A stretch of DNA of 32,954 bases, from assembly GCA_947487525.1 (NCBI GenBank), contig CANKWR010000019.1:1-32954 (forward strand), in the 5' to 3' direction. The DNA comes from Bacteroidota bacterium (GTDB lineage: Bacteria > Bacteroidota > Bacteroidia > Chitinophagales > Chitinophagaceae). The notes beneath the pieces were generated by a model. That model was not told the DNA's origin and made no database searches. It saw only the letters and a program-made list of their open reading frames with translations. Below are positions 32,525-32,954 of the stretch, in pieces. The stretch's first letter is position 1. Each line of letters opens with the position of its first letter. The translations under genes and the position numbers were made by a program.

Positions 32525-32954
32525 ATGAGAAAGCAAATTGCAGCTGCGAACTGGAAGATGAATTTATCTCTCTCTGAAGCGGAAACTTTATTGGATCAGT
32601 TATTGGCTGCAGAACAACATTTATCTGCACATCAAGAAGTAATTTTTGCTGTTCCTGCAATTTATATTCCATTAGCTACTCAAAAATTAGCTGAAAAAAA
32701 TAATATTTATGTTGCTGCTCAAAATTGTCATCCAAAACAAAATGGTGCGTATACAGGAGAAATTTCTGCACCAATGTATGCCTCAGTAGGGGTAAATCAT
32801 ATTGTATTAGGACATTCTGAACGTAGAGCATATTTCGCAGAAACCGATGCCTTTTTAGCTGAAAAAACCGATGCCGTTTTAGCAACGGGAAGTACCCCTA
32901 TATTTTGTTGTGGTGAGCCTCTGGAAAGAAGAGAAGCAGGTACGCAAAATAATT
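32525..32954 (+). CDS. tpiA: Triosephosphate isomerase, N-terminal part (3' end outside window)
   Basis: Glycolytic isomerase interconverting dihydroxyacetone phosphate and glyceraldehyde 3-phosphate. The first 143 codons are present: NWKMN with catalytic Lys11, QNCHPKQNGAYTGEISAPM, the active-site histidine in LGHSERRAYF, and FCCGEPLERREAG. The catalytic glutamate (YEPVWAIGTG region) would lie beyond the window. The ATG at 32525 fits the family start (MRKQIAAANWKMN). A TACCTTTG element is found about 41 bp upstream. Confidence 0.95.
   Translation, partial: MRKQIAAANWKMNLSLSEAETLLDQLLAAEQHLSAHQEVIFAVPAIYIPLATQKLAEKNNIYVAAQNCHPKQNGAYTGEISAPMYASVGVNHIVLGHSERRAYFAETDAFLAEKTDAVLATGSTPIFCCGEPLERREAGTQNN

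Noticed and set aside
32841..32877. 24-base tandem repeat inside tpiA (encoding ETDAFLAE/KTDAVLAT)
   Set aside because: The segment has the same length as in ordinary triosephosphate isomerases, so it is not an inserted duplication; similarity of the two halves is probably chance.

Overview
This window looks like chromosomal DNA of a Bacteroidota (Bacteroidetes) bacterium, and the Chitinophagaceae seem plausible. The reasons are low GC, genes packed almost end to end, little sign of Shine-Dalgarno sequences, several copies of the Bacteroidota -7 promoter element TAnnTTTG, a TonB-dependent receptor with a CarboxypepD_reg-like N-terminus, an HU-CCDC81-type membrane protein, a fused SpmA/SpmB protein and a YtxJ-type bacillithiol-linked protein. 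The taxonomic call is inference from gene content. I see no tRNA, rRNA, CRISPR array, insertion sequence or prophage gene, and no gene-free stretch longer than about 120 bp.

Layout. 1-6388 (+): end of parE, a DUF1835 protein, a small cupin, parC, a CvfB-like S1 protein and an acetyl-CoA acetyltransferase, spaced closely enough to be one or two operons around topoisomerase IV. 6422-8442: ytxJ (-), then a DEDDh exonuclease and a dolichol-phosphate-mannose-synthase-like glycosyltransferase (+). 8470-13726: a TonB-dependent receptor (-) divergent from a secreted S9 peptidase (+). 13723-16936 (-): thioesterase, cinA and a 2-oxo acid dehydrogenase E2. 17056-23239 (+): a tight four-gene run of secreted TPR protein, outer-membrane beta-barrel, membrane-anchored HU-fold protein and a methyltransferase. 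23243-25171 (-): ychF followed by a glutaminyl cyclase lipoprotein. 25250-26482 (+): the fused SpmA/SpmB membrane protein. 26497-31171 (-): pruA, pdhA, a membrane TPR protein, a clear intrinsic terminator, lutA and an EVE-domain protein. 31275-32954 (+): a GlmU-like beta-helix protein and the start of tpiA.

Most genes are housekeeping: DNA topology, acyl-CoA and 2-oxo acid metabolism, proline catabolism, glycolysis, envelope biogenesis. The least explained unit is the 17056-23239 operon, in which a roughly 1000-residue periplasmic TPR protein, an outer-membrane barrel with a strongly basic N-terminus and an inner-membrane HU-fold protein are encoded with gaps of 5-11 bp. Their products could sit in different envelope layers and act together. 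This is the best candidate for an undescribed system here, but function is inferred only from architecture and gene order.
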